The position numbers were made by a program, and so were the translations under genes. A stretch of DNA of 64,000 bases from Pseudomonas sp. P8_229. GTDB taxonomy: Bacteria > Pseudomonadota > Gammaproteobacteria > Pseudomonadales > Pseudomonadaceae. The stretch lies in the NCBI RefSeq assembly GCF_034008635.1, contig NZ_CP125378.1, positions 6,200,501 through 6,264,500 of the forward strand, written 5' to 3'. Positions 53,171-61,779 of the stretch are shown here, one piece after another; position 1 is the first letter of the stretch, and every line of letters begins with the position of its first letter. The notes under the pieces were generated by a model. That model was given only the letters and a program-made list of their open reading frames with translations. It was not told the origin of the DNA and ran no database searches.

Positions 53171-55516
53171 CTACTGCGTAGCCACCTTGGCCGGTTGAGC
53201 CGAAGTCTCACGAATGGCCTGCACCTGATACTGCGGATCAGCCTTGATCTGCGCTTCGGTGAAGGGCATGACGCGCCACTGCTTCTTCGAAAACGCTTCG
53301 GTCTGGTCCCGGGAGTATTTCGACGCCGGATCACTGGACAACGAGAACGCCAGCAGCCCCTGCGCCTGCGGGCCTTTATCGTCGAAGGTCACCACTTGCA
53401 GATAGCTGGTGCCGCTGACCACTTCGAGCTTGCCGTCTTCGCGCGGCACGCTCTGGATGGCGTTGTAGATGCCCAGCGTCCCCGGCCCGCCATGAATCGC
53501 CGTTTGCCGGGCACCGCTGCTCACCACCTGAATATCACCCCAGCGGGTGTCAGGCTTGAGACCCATTTTTTCGGCACTGGCCAGCGACGCCAACATTGCT
53601 TCACGCAACGCCTTGCTCACTGCCGGTTGTTCGATCGCCAACCCGCGCGGGGTGTGTTGCGGATCTTTCGGATCGAACGGCACCCGCCAGATATCGGGCG
53701 ACTCGAGCAGCGCCTGCATGACGTTCTGGAAATGCACCAGCCCACTGCCCGAATCCAGATTCGCTCGACCGTCCCAAACCTTGAGACTCGCGCAAACCGG
53801 CTTCAGTGCAGCCGCGTCGCCAGCCAGATCGGCAGCGCAGAATTTCAACAGATCGGGCAGCACCTGTGTCGCCAGATACACGTTGTCATCCATCACCATC
53901 TGTTGCAGATCCTTGACCGCCACCGGCCCTTGTTTGCCCATTGTGCTCAGACGATCCAGAGCAAATCGCGCACGCAGCCCCAGAGGCTGACCGTCCTGAC
54001 TGATCAGTGGCGAAAAACCGGTCAACGGTTGCGCCGGGTTCACCAGCCACGCCGAATCATTGGAATGCTGGACGAAGTCGTTGCGCAGCAATTGCGGCAG
54101 CTGGCTGGCGGCATAGATACCCGGCTGCGCCGCTTGCGGGTCGATATCCCAGGCGCAGGCGCTGTGCGAACCGTCCAGCACAATCATCTGCAAGCCGGCG
54201 CGTGGATCACTGCACTGGGCGAGTTTTTCGGCGCTGACGTTGGGCACCACCGACAGGTTCATGTACAGCGTCTGGCCCTTGTCATCCACAGCCAGGGTGT
54301 TGACCCACGGGATGCCCTGAATCTTGTGCACCGAATCCTGCAGATCCTTGAGGTTGGCGGCCTGGTTCATCGCGTACCACTGCGTCAACACTCGGTCATT
54401 GCCCAGGTTGGCATCACGCAGGCTGTACGCGTACTGGTGATCCCAGTCGAGCTTGCCCGGCCACTGCACGATCGGGCCGAACGGCGAGCTGTAGATATCA
54501 CGCGAAACCGGCGCCACCTGGCCGTCCGCCTGTTTGACCTGCACAGTGACGGTCTGCTTGCTCATCGGCAATGATTTGCCGTCCAGCAGGTAGCGTGTCG
54601 GGTCTTTCGGATCGAGTTGCAGGCGATACAGGGTGAAGTGCTTCGACGAGTCGACCGTGTGAGTCCAGGCCAGATGCTGGTTGAAGCCGATGTTGATCAT
54701 CGGCAGCCCAGGTAACGCTGCGCCCATCACGTCGAGTTTGCCGGGAATGGTCAGGTGCATCTGGTAAAAACGCATGCCGCCGACCCACGGAAAATGCGGA
54801 TTGGCCAGCAGCATGCCGCGACCGTTGAACGAGCGCTCGCTGCCGACCGCCACGGCGTTGCTGCCGCGATCCAGGGCGAAGCGCTGCATGCGCGTGTCCG
54901 CCACCTGATAGGCGCGTGCGTTGCTGCCGAGCTGTGCCGACGCCTGCGGCGGTGTTGCACCGGCCAACGCTTCGGCGAACTGCCCGACCCCGCCCTCGAC
55001 CAACAGCCGGCGGGTGAGTTTCACCAGATCCTCGGCGGCGATATCCCGCACCCATTCACCTTGGCATTGCTGCGGCAAGCCTTGCTGGCGGCGCTCGGCC
55101 AGATAGCGGTTGTAGCCCGCCGCATAACCGTCGACCAGGTCGCGTACTTGCGCCGGCTGTGCCTGCCAGAACGCGGCGACTGCCTGCGGGGTATTGAGCC
55201 AGGTGAAAAACAGATCGCTGACGCGGTTTTCACGCCCCTCGACGGTGAACTGGTCCGGGCCGAAATAACGCGAGCGCTGACCATTGACCGTGACGATCTC
55301 GTTGGCCAGCAGGCACAGGTTGTCCTGGGCGTAGGCGTAACCGATACCGAATCCCAGTCCGCGCTCATTCTCTGCACGGATGTGCGGCACACCAAACCCG
55401 GTGCGACGAATCTCGGCGCTGGCTTGAGCGGCGGGACTGAATGCATGGGCCGACAGACTGAGCCCGAGAAACGCGCACGCAAAGGCTAGCCCGGTTAACT
55501 GTCTGGAAATAATCAC
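53171..55516 (-). CDS. pvdQ: PvdQ, acyl-homoserine-lactone acylase / pyoverdine maturation
   Basis: A 781-residue periplasmic Ntn-hydrolase, closely matching the remembered P. aeruginosa PvdQ. Signal peptide about residues 1-25. The precursor is expected to self-cleave at Gly218-Ser219 (DRGSNAVAVGS), making Ser219 the catalytic N-terminus of the beta chain. It removes the fatty acyl chain from the pyoverdine precursor and can hydrolyse long-chain N-acyl-homoserine lactones. The start is GTG 55516, with AGGAG 5 bp upstream; the longer in-frame ORF begins in Arg-rich sequence. It is not next to other pyoverdine genes here. Confidence 0.95.
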   Translation of the reverse strand: MIISRQLTGLAFACAFLGLSLSAHAFSPAAQASAEIRRTGFGVPHIRAENERGLGFGIGYAYAQDNLCLLANEIVTVNGQRSRYFGPDQFTVEGRENRVSDLFFTWLNTPQAVAAFWQAQPAQVRDLVDGYAAGYNRYLAERRQQGLPQQCQGEWVRDIAAEDLVKLTRRLLVEGGVGQFAEALAGATPPQASAQLGSNARAYQVADTRMQRFALDRGSNAVAVGSERSFNGRGMLLANPHFPWVGGMRFYQMHLTIPGKLDVMGAALPGLPMINIGFNQHLAWTHTVDSSKHFTLYRLQLDPKDPTRYLLDGKSLPMSKQTVTVQVKQADGQVAPVSRDIYSSPFGPIVQWPGKLDWDHQYAYSLRDANLGNDRVLTQWYAMNQAANLKDLQDSVHKIQGIPWVNTLAVDDKGQTLYMNLSVVPNVSAEKLAQCSDPRAGLQMIVLDGSHSACAWDIDPQAAQPGIYAASQLPQLLRNDFVQHSNDSAWLVNPAQPLTGFSPLISQDGQPLGLRARFALDRLSTMGKQGPVAVKDLQQMVMDDNVYLATQVLPDLLKFCAADLAGDAAALKPVCASLKVWDGRANLDSGSGLVHFQNVMQALLESPDIWRVPFDPKDPQHTPRGLAIEQPAVSKALREAMLASLASAEKMGLKPDTRWGDIQVVSSGARQTAIHGGPGTLGIYNAIQSVPREDGKLEVVSGTSYLQVVTFDDKGPQAQGLLAFSLSSDPASKYSRDQTEAFSKKQWRVMPFTEAQIKADPQYQVQAIRETSAQPAKVATQ

Positions 55517-55793
55517 ACACGCTCCTGATCGATAGGACAAAGATCGGCGCGTGCGCCGGATCCGGTTTGAAGTTGACGCATGCGCCTGGGCGCAAGGTGG
55601 CTGTTCAGGAAACGAATCCGACGGAAAAAATTTAGCCCGGGCATCCACCGGACAACCCGGTGGTTACGGGAAAACAACGAATAAGCGACAAAATTTCTAC
55701 ATATTTCCTTTCATGATTCGCCGTGCTGAAACGTCTTGTTTAACGAGAGCTGGCAAAACGTTTCCTGATCAGGCTCTGAAAAGGAGTAATCCC

Positions 55794-56171
55794 ATGTACA
55801 ACTCGCAACTACCAACGGACGGTAGCCAGGCGTCACAAGGAGCTTCCATGAGCCCCCACGCGAGCAGTTTCGCACCCAGCCCCGAGCGACAGGGCAATGA
55901 GCGCATTCGCCTGCTGCTCAAAAGCTTTGGCCTGCGCACCAGCCTGGTTCGTCTTAAAGTCATCGACGCCCTGCTGGTCGCCGCGCAAAGCGATCGACGC
56001 CTTGGGGTGCGCGGCGTGCACAGCCAACTGCTGGACCTGGACGTCCCGCTGTCGTTTCTCAGTGTGCGCGAAGTATTGAAGCGCCTGTGCGCCGAAGGTG
56101 TCGTCACCTTCAACCCGGACAAGAGTTACAGCCTGCATCCACAGGCTGCTGCAGTGCTCAATCACGATTGA
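55794..56171 (+). CDS. Minimal Fur-like winged-helix protein
   Basis: A 125-residue protein whose residues about 35-110 resemble the Fur N-terminal winged helix: LLKSFGLRTSLVRLKVIDAL (about 42) and LSFLSVREVLKRLCAEGVV (about 85). The metal-binding and dimerisation domain of Fur is missing: there are no HHDH-type histidines. The first 30 residues are Ser/Gln-rich and disordered. AAGGAG precedes the ATG. A GAAACGT (55728-55734)/ACGTTTC (55758-55764) inverted repeat lies upstream. Its position beside pvdQ suggests an iron link, but the regulated genes are unknown. Confidence 0.7.
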   Translation: MYNSQLPTDGSQASQGASMSPHASSFAPSPERQGNERIRLLLKSFGLRTSLVRLKVIDALLVAAQSDRRLGVRGVHSQLLDLDVPLSFLSVREVLKRLCAEGVVTFNPDKSYSLHPQAAAVLNHD

Positions 56172-56189
56172 AGCGCCCCGCGATCGCCG

Positions 56190-56378
56190 TCAGGGCTTGA
56201 CCTTGCGGCGCATCACCCCGTTGATCACCACCACGACCACCGCCACACCGATGGCGATGTACTGGAACATCTTTTCGCTGATCATCCCGGCGTTCTGCAG
56301 CCAGGACAGGCCGAGCATGATCGCCAGCACCGACAGGGCGATCAGTATCGAGTATTTCAAACGTTGCTTCTGAGTCAT
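56190..56378 (-). CDS. Small membrane protein, two helices
   Basis: A 62-residue protein with two hydrophobic helices (about residues 9-27 and 38-56) and basic ends (MTQKQRLKYS, RRKVKP). It resembles short Pseudomonas inner-membrane proteins of unknown function. Convergent with the Fur-like gene, 18 bp apart. Confidence 0.75.
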   Translation of the reverse strand: MTQKQRLKYSILIALSVLAIMLGLSWLQNAGMISEKMFQYIAIGVAVVVVVINGVMRRKVKP

Positions 56379-56535
56379 TGCGGGTTCCTGAAACTTTCAA
56401 ATGTATCCGGTTTGTATCCGATTGCATGCCATGCACATACCGTGTCACGGGGATGGGCCGGGGCAAACGCGCTCTCATGTTACAGCCGATGAAGAGTTTT
56501 GGCTTCATGACGGCGTAACCATGAGGATTTCTGAA

Positions 56536-56670
56536 ATGTTCCGTCGAATCACCTGGCTGATTCCCGTCCTTGCCGTACTGACCTTGAGTGGCTGCATCAT
56601 TTTTCCCCACGGAGGCTGGCATGACGACCACCATCGCTACCAGGAAGGCTCCGGTTATTACCATCGATAG
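56536..56670 (+). CDS. Very small lipoprotein
   Basis: A 44-residue lipoprotein: signal peptide with lipobox LSGC (Cys20) and a short mature part rich in His, Tyr and Gly (HGGWHDDHHRYQEGSGYYHR), which could bind metal. AGGA lies 9 bp before ATG 56536, whereas an in-frame ATG 15 bp earlier has none. A strong terminator follows at 56744-56770. Confidence 0.75.
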   Translation: MFRRITWLIPVLAVLTLSGCIIFPHGGWHDDHHRYQEGSGYYHR

Positions 56671-56743
56671 AACAGGATTGTTCGCCTGCCGGTACGTCTG
56701 AACTACCGGTCGAGAAACACCACAAGTCTTTTCAGCAACTACC

Positions 56744-56770
56744 ATGCCCGCCGCCCGGCGGGCATTTTTA
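56744..56770 (+). terminator. Terminator before the efflux/LuxE-LuxC operon
   Basis: TGCCCGCC/GGCGGGCA stem, GCC loop, followed by five T residues. It isolates the small lipoprotein gene from the downstream operon. Confidence 0.9.
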
Positions 56771-56823
56771 TTGGCGCGCCGTCCCCTGAACAGCACCGGT
56801 ACGAGACGGGCGCCGACTCACTT

Positions 56824-56894
56824 AAATACGTTGTAAGTATTTGAAATCTCATGTCGCAGCAAAGCATTAGAGGCTGCGACGACTCTGCCTCTAG
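56824..56894 (+). promoter_or_regulatory. Leader with palindrome and competing hairpins
   Basis: AAATAC (56824-56829)/GTATTT (56837-56842) has operator geometry. Downstream, GTCGCAGC (56853-56860)/GCTGCGAC (56873-56880) and TAGAGGC (56869-56875)/GCCTCTA (56887-56893) are both perfect but share bases 56873-56875, so only one stem can form at a time. This is 40 bp before the exporter start. Confidence 0.4.
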
Positions 56895-56932
56895 TCTCTG
56901 CGGACTTTCTCGATCAATGGAACAGGGATGTC

Positions 56933-58189
56933 ATGCAGAGAACTTTGATCGTAATGGGACCGGTGCAGATAATTGGATTCTGCCTGGCCATTACCGCTTT
57001 TGAATTGATCACGTACATGGCGAGCGACATGATCATGCCCGCCATGCTGACGGTGACCGACGAATTCAACGCCGATGCCCGGCATGTACCAAACGCCTTC
57101 AATTTGTACCTGATCGGCGGCGTCTGCCTGCAGTGGCTGATCGGTCCCCTCTCCGACCGTTACGGCAGACGCCGCTTATTGTTGCTCGGCTGTGCGCTGT
57201 TCGGCCTGGCCTGCGGCGCGGCGGTCATGACGCAGCGCATTGAAGCGTTCAATGCGCTGCGCCTGATTCAAGGCATGGGCCTGGGCTTCGTGGTTGCCGT
57301 CAGCTATCCGACGCTGCAGGAAGTGTTCTGCGAAGCCGACGCGGTGCGGCTCATGGCCTTGCTGGGCAATGTCGCGCTGTTATCGCCGCTGCTCGGGCCG
57401 TTGCTCGGCAGTTTGCTGCTGGAATGGTTGAGCTGGCGGCAGCTGTTTCTCGGCCTGGGGGCGGCGAGTGCCGTGGTCTGGCTCGGTCTGTTGGTCTGGA
57501 TGCCGGAAACCATTGGTGTGGTGCGACGCGACGGGCAACGACAGGCGCCTGTAGCGTTCTCGTTCAGGCAAATCCGCCGCGGTTACCTGACACTGCTGCG
57601 CAATCGCCGATTCGTCGGCAGCAGCCTGGCGCTGGGCTTGATGAGTTTGCCCCTGATTGCCTGGATCGGACTGGCACCGGTACTGCTGATGCAGCGCCTG
57701 GAGCTGTCTGCGCTGGAATATGGTCTGTGGCAGATCCCGGTGTTCTCGGCGGTAATCATTGGCAATCTGCTGCTGGACCGACTGCTGAGCACGCACACGC
57801 TTTGGCGGGTGATCAGCCTGTCATTGTGGCCGTTCTGCCTCGGTCTGCTGATGTTGATCGCCGCCGCCCTGCTGTCGACTTCCCTGCCATGGGCTGTCGC
57901 CGGTCTTGCCGTGTACGCGCTCGGGCTGGGCATGAGCAACGCCGCGCTGTACCGGCTGGCACTGTTTTCCAGCGATGAAGGCAAAGGTCTGGTCTCGGCC
58001 ATGATCGGCATGCTGTCGATTGCCGTAATGGGCGCCGGCGGATCGCTGATCGCCGTCATTGGCGGTGGCGATAGCCTTCAGTCGTTCTCCCTGTGGGCAG
58101 CCCTCGGCGGCCTGCTGTGCCTGCCCCTGCTCCAGCGCCTTCTGCGCAAAAAACCTGCGGCGCCCGCCACGCCAAATACCCATCAATAA
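56933..58189 (+). CDS. MdfA-like MFS drug/metabolite exporter
   Basis: A 418-residue twelve-helix major-facilitator exporter. TM1 carries FELITYMASDMIMPAM with Glu24 and Asp32 spaced as the two substrate/proton-coupling acids of E. coli MdfA (Glu26 and Asp34), and motif A reads GPLSDRYGRRRLLLLG (about residue 70). As first gene of the LuxE/LuxC operon it probably exports the product or protects the producer. The start at 56933 has AGGG at 5 bp; it ends 9 bp before the next gene. Confidence 0.88.
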   Translation: MQRTLIVMGPVQIIGFCLAITAFELITYMASDMIMPAMLTVTDEFNADARHVPNAFNLYLIGGVCLQWLIGPLSDRYGRRRLLLLGCALFGLACGAAVMTQRIEAFNALRLIQGMGLGFVVAVSYPTLQEVFCEADAVRLMALLGNVALLSPLLGPLLGSLLLEWLSWRQLFLGLGAASAVVWLGLLVWMPETIGVVRRDGQRQAPVAFSFRQIRRGYLTLLRNRRFVGSSLALGLMSLPLIAWIGLAPVLLMQRLELSALEYGLWQIPVFSAVIIGNLLLDRLLSTHTLWRVISLSLWPFCLGLLMLIAAALLSTSLPWAVAGLAVYALGLGMSNAALYRLALFSSDEGKGLVSAMIGMLSIAVMGAGGSLIAVIGGGDSLQSFSLWAALGGLLCLPLLQRLLRKKPAAPATPNTHQ

Positions 58190-58198
58190 GGACATTCG

Positions 58199-59329
58199 AT
58201 GACTCGATTCCCCCACAGCGACGCGCTTTGCGCGTTGCCGCAACCCTATTGCCCGGAGTCCGTACCCACGGGGCTGTTCAATCAGGCCATGGCTGAAGTC
58301 AGCCGATTCCACGCCAGCCATACGCCCGGTTACAGCCATTGGTTGAGCGCCCACTCTATCGATATCGATGCACTGGACACGCTGGATGACTGGTCGCAAC
58401 TGCCGCCGATTTTCGCCAGTTTCTTCAAGCAACATTTGCTGCTCAGCCCCACGGGGGAAGACGCACTGGAACTGACCTCCTCCGGCACCAGCGGCCAGAA
58501 GAGCCGCATGCGCTACGACTCGCGCAGCCTCGGGGCGGCGCAGTACATGGTCGAACGGATTTTCGCGCAATACGGCTGGATCACTCCGCACACGCCCTGC
58601 AATTATCTGCTGTTGAGCTACGAGCCAGAGCAGACGATCACCTTGGGCACCTCCTTCACCGATCAATTTCTGTGTCGCTTTGCCCCCGTCAATCGAGTGG
58701 TGTACGCGCTGCGCGCCAATGGCGATGGCCACCAGTTTGATCTGTTCGGTGTGATCTCGGCCCTGCAGGCGTTTGCCGAAGAAGGCTTGCCGGTACGCAT
58801 TTTCGGCTTCCCGGCGTTTCTCTGGGAAACCCTGCAACGCATGCGCGCCACCGGCGTGGCGCAGCTGCAACTGCCGGCGGGATCACTGGCATTTTTCGGC
58901 GGCGGCTGGAAAACCCGCGCTGCCGAAGAAGTCCCCAAACAACAGCTGTACGCGCGGATCCAGCAACAACTGGGCATCGATGCCCGTGACTGTCGCGATG
59001 GCTATGGTGCGGTCGAGCATGCGGTGCCCTACATCGAATGCGCCCATCATCGCTTTCACGTACCGGTCTATTCGAAAGTCTACGTGCGCAGCGCGCTGGA
59101 TTTTTCCGTCCTGCCCTATGGGCAACGTGGTTTGCTGAACCTGGTCTCACCGTACATTTCTTCAAGTCCGGCACACGCGGTGGTCATGAGCGACCTCGCC
59201 ACATTGCATCCCGGCTCCAGCTGCGACTGCGGACTGCCCAGCGACTGGTTCGAACTGCATGGCCGCGCCGGCACCACAGCCGCCAGGAGCTGCGCCATGG
59301 CCGCCTCCGAACTGTTGGGGAGGCACTGA
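58199..59329 (+). CDS. LuxE-type acyl-protein synthetase
   Basis: A 376-residue adenylate-forming enzyme of the LuxE family, which activates a fatty acid as acyl-AMP and holds it as a thioester before passing it to a LuxC-type reductase. The phosphate-binding loop is LTSSGTSGQKSRM (about residue 97). A cysteine at 365 in ARSCAMAASELL corresponds in position to the acylated Cys364 of V. harveyi LuxE. The CDCGLPSDWFELHGR stretch (about 342) also recurs in the next protein. It is one base from the following gene. luxA/B/D are absent. Confidence 0.88.
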   Translation: MTRFPHSDALCALPQPYCPESVPTGLFNQAMAEVSRFHASHTPGYSHWLSAHSIDIDALDTLDDWSQLPPIFASFFKQHLLLSPTGEDALELTSSGTSGQKSRMRYDSRSLGAAQYMVERIFAQYGWITPHTPCNYLLLSYEPEQTITLGTSFTDQFLCRFAPVNRVVYALRANGDGHQFDLFGVISALQAFAEEGLPVRIFGFPAFLWETLQRMRATGVAQLQLPAGSLAFFGGGWKTRAAEEVPKQQLYARIQQQLGIDARDCRDGYGAVEHAVPYIECAHHRFHVPVYSKVYVRSALDFSVLPYGQRGLLNLVSPYISSSPAHAVVMSDLATLHPGSSCDCGLPSDWFELHGRAGTTAARSCAMAASELLGRH

Positions 59330-59330
59330 C

Positions 59331-61733
59331 ATGTTCTTGATCAACGGACAACTGCACAGCGACATCAACCTCGATAATGCCGTGCAGCAACTACTCCTGG
59401 AGCTGCCACTACGGCTGCAGACACCGCTTGAAACCAGCACGCTGCTGGCAGCCACCGAAGCCTTCGCGGAACGCCTGTTGCATCAGACGTCGGCGCTGGC
59501 GCTCGATGCCGGGCAACGTCAGGCACTGATCGATTTCTGCCAACCTGCCGCGCTGCAGGCCAAGCTTGATCGCGAACTCGGTCTGCAACCCGATTCGCTA
59601 CGCCGCATCGATTATCGCCAGCCGCGCTTCGAGCGCTGGAGCCCGCTGGGCCTGGTCGTGCACATCACGCCGGCCAACGCTCCGCTGCTGGCGTTCTGTG
59701 CGGTGCTGGAGAGCCTGTTGAGCGGCAATGTCAACTGGTTGCGTCCCAGCAGCAGCGACGGCGGCTTCACCGCGCAACTACTCCAGGCCTTGCTCGAAGC
59801 CGACGCAAGCGGGCAACTCGCTGGCTACGTGGCCGTGCTGCCGACAACCACCGGACAAATCGGCCAACTGTGCAAACACGCCAACGGTGTCGCGGCCTGG
59901 GGCGGCGAAAGTGCATTGCACGCAATCCGCCAACAGCTTGCGCCGGGCTGCCGCTGGATCGATTGGGGGCACCGAATCAGTTTCGCCTATCTGACCCCGG
60001 ATGCGGCGTCGCCCACGGTATTCGATGCCATCGTGGACGAAGTCTGTCGCCTCGATCAGCAAGCCTGTTCCAGTCCGCAATGGCTGCTGGTGGACAGTGA
60101 CGACGCGGTCGTAATGAGCGACATCGGCGCGCAACTGGCCGAGGCGTTTGAACGCCGCGTCGGACAATGGCCAGCCCTCACCCCCACCCTTGAGGAAGCC
60201 TCGCAAGTCACCACCTGCACGGCGATGGCACAGTTGAGGCAGAGTTTTACCGGGCAAACCGGCCAGGTCTGGAATACGCCGGGCTGGCGAGTGATCTGGA
60301 GCCACGACCGCCAGCTTGAGCCCTCGGCGCTGTTTCGCAGCCTGCTGCTCAAGCCGGTACCCCGCGAGTTGCTTACCGGTACGCTGCAACCCTGGCGCAA
60401 TGTGTTGCAGAGCTGTGCCTTGTTGTGTCCGGAGGCGCAGATCGGCGAACTGGCACAGACGCTGATTGCCGCCGGTGTCACCCGCATTGCCCCGATCGGC
60501 GCTATCCACGACGGCTACGACGGCGAACCGCATGACGGTGTCTACGCCTTGCAGCGCCTGAGCCGACGGGTGTCGGTCAGCTTGCCGCCGTCGATGCTCG
60601 CGAGCCGTGCCGCCCTTGATCGCCTGCCTTTGCCGCCCGCGCTGGCCGGCGTTCCGCTCATGGACAAGCAAACCTTCGTCAATCAGCCACCCGACCCGGC
60701 GGCGCAGCTGTATTTTCGCTCCGGGGGCAGCAGCGGCGCGCCGGTCCTTTCGGGCTTCAGTCACGACGATTTCCAGCGCCAGATGCGTGCAACTGCCGAT
60801 GGTCTGTTTGCAGCGGGTCTGGACCCGGCGCGGGACAGGGTCATGAACCTGTTCTTCAGCGGCGGGCTATACGGTGGTTTTTCCAGCTTCACCAAAGTAC
60901 TGGAACAACTGCAGGTCAGGCATTGGCCGATGGGCGCTCCGGCGGACGACGATTACCAGGAAATCGCGCAAATCATCATCGAACAGCAGATCACCGTGCT
61001 GATCGGCATGCCCGGCACCCTGCACCGGCTATTCCTCAACGAGCAACCGACTTTGCGTCGCTATGGCGCCATCAGCAAAGTCTTTCTCGGCGGCGAACAC
61101 CTGAGTGAGCACACCCGCGAGTTACTGCACAGCTGCGGCGTCAAGCTGATTCGTTCGGCGATCTACGGCAGCGTCGATGCGGGTCCCCTGGGCCACGCTT
61201 GCCAGGCTACGGCAGACGGCGTTTTCCACGTGATGAGCGATATCCAGCATCTGGAGATCGTCGATTTTGCGCATGACACGCCGGCCGGAGACGGCGAGTC
61301 CGGCCGTCTGCTGGTGACCTCCCGGGCACGCCAGGGCCAATCCGTGCAGCGTTATGACATCGGCGACAGCGGACGCTGGCTGCCCGGTCCGTGTGAATGC
61401 GGTCTGCCTTCTCCGCGCTTCGAGCTGCTGGGGCGCCACGGCAAATTGCTGCGTATCGGTACCGACTTCATTTCGCTGACGACACTGGCGCACCACCTGC
61501 AAACGCCCTTCCAACTGATCCTCGATCACGGCCCTGATGGCCTGGAGCGCATGCGTTTGCGCAGCCCTCAGGCACCGCAGGAAACCCATCGACAACTGCA
61601 GGACTACCAGAAGCTGACTTCGTTGGTGCAGACCGGCCTGCTCACCGTGGACGTCGAGCAATGTGCCGTCGAGCAATTCGCCCGTAACAGACACAGCGGC
61701 AAGACGCCGTTACTGATTGACCAACGCCGCTGA
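59331..61733 (+). CDS. LuxC-type acyl-CoA reductase fused to PaaK-like domain
   Basis: An 800-residue two-domain protein. Residues about 1-430 match LuxC acyl-CoA/acyl-protein reductase; the acyl-enzyme cysteine is Cys246 in QQACSSPQ, and PLGLVVHITPANAP (about 103) is a cofactor-side motif. Residues about 440-790 are a second adenylate-forming domain, with the loop RSGGSSGAP (Ser464) and late motifs YGSVDAGPLG and CECGLPSPRFELLGRHG. LuxC is normally about 480 residues and stands alone. The fusion implies channelling from activation to NADPH reduction. ATG 59331 follows GGGGAGG. Confidence 0.87.
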   Translation: MFLINGQLHSDINLDNAVQQLLLELPLRLQTPLETSTLLAATEAFAERLLHQTSALALDAGQRQALIDFCQPAALQAKLDRELGLQPDSLRRIDYRQPRFERWSPLGLVVHITPANAPLLAFCAVLESLLSGNVNWLRPSSSDGGFTAQLLQALLEADASGQLAGYVAVLPTTTGQIGQLCKHANGVAAWGGESALHAIRQQLAPGCRWIDWGHRISFAYLTPDAASPTVFDAIVDEVCRLDQQACSSPQWLLVDSDDAVVMSDIGAQLAEAFERRVGQWPALTPTLEEASQVTTCTAMAQLRQSFTGQTGQVWNTPGWRVIWSHDRQLEPSALFRSLLLKPVPRELLTGTLQPWRNVLQSCALLCPEAQIGELAQTLIAAGVTRIAPIGAIHDGYDGEPHDGVYALQRLSRRVSVSLPPSMLASRAALDRLPLPPALAGVPLMDKQTFVNQPPDPAAQLYFRSGGSSGAPVLSGFSHDDFQRQMRATADGLFAAGLDPARDRVMNLFFSGGLYGGFSSFTKVLEQLQVRHWPMGAPADDDYQEIAQIIIEQQITVLIGMPGTLHRLFLNEQPTLRRYGAISKVFLGGEHLSEHTRELLHSCGVKLIRSAIYGSVDAGPLGHACQATADGVFHVMSDIQHLEIVDFAHDTPAGDGESGRLLVTSRARQGQSVQRYDIGDSGRWLPGPCECGLPSPRFELLGRHGKLLRIGTDFISLTTLAHHLQTPFQLILDHGPDGLERMRLRSPQAPQETHRQLQDYQKLTSLVQTGLLTVDVEQCAVEQFARNRHSGKTPLLIDQRR

Positions 61734-61779
61734 CCGCAGACACCTGCACGCGGCCCCCGCCCTTTTATAAGAAAAGATC

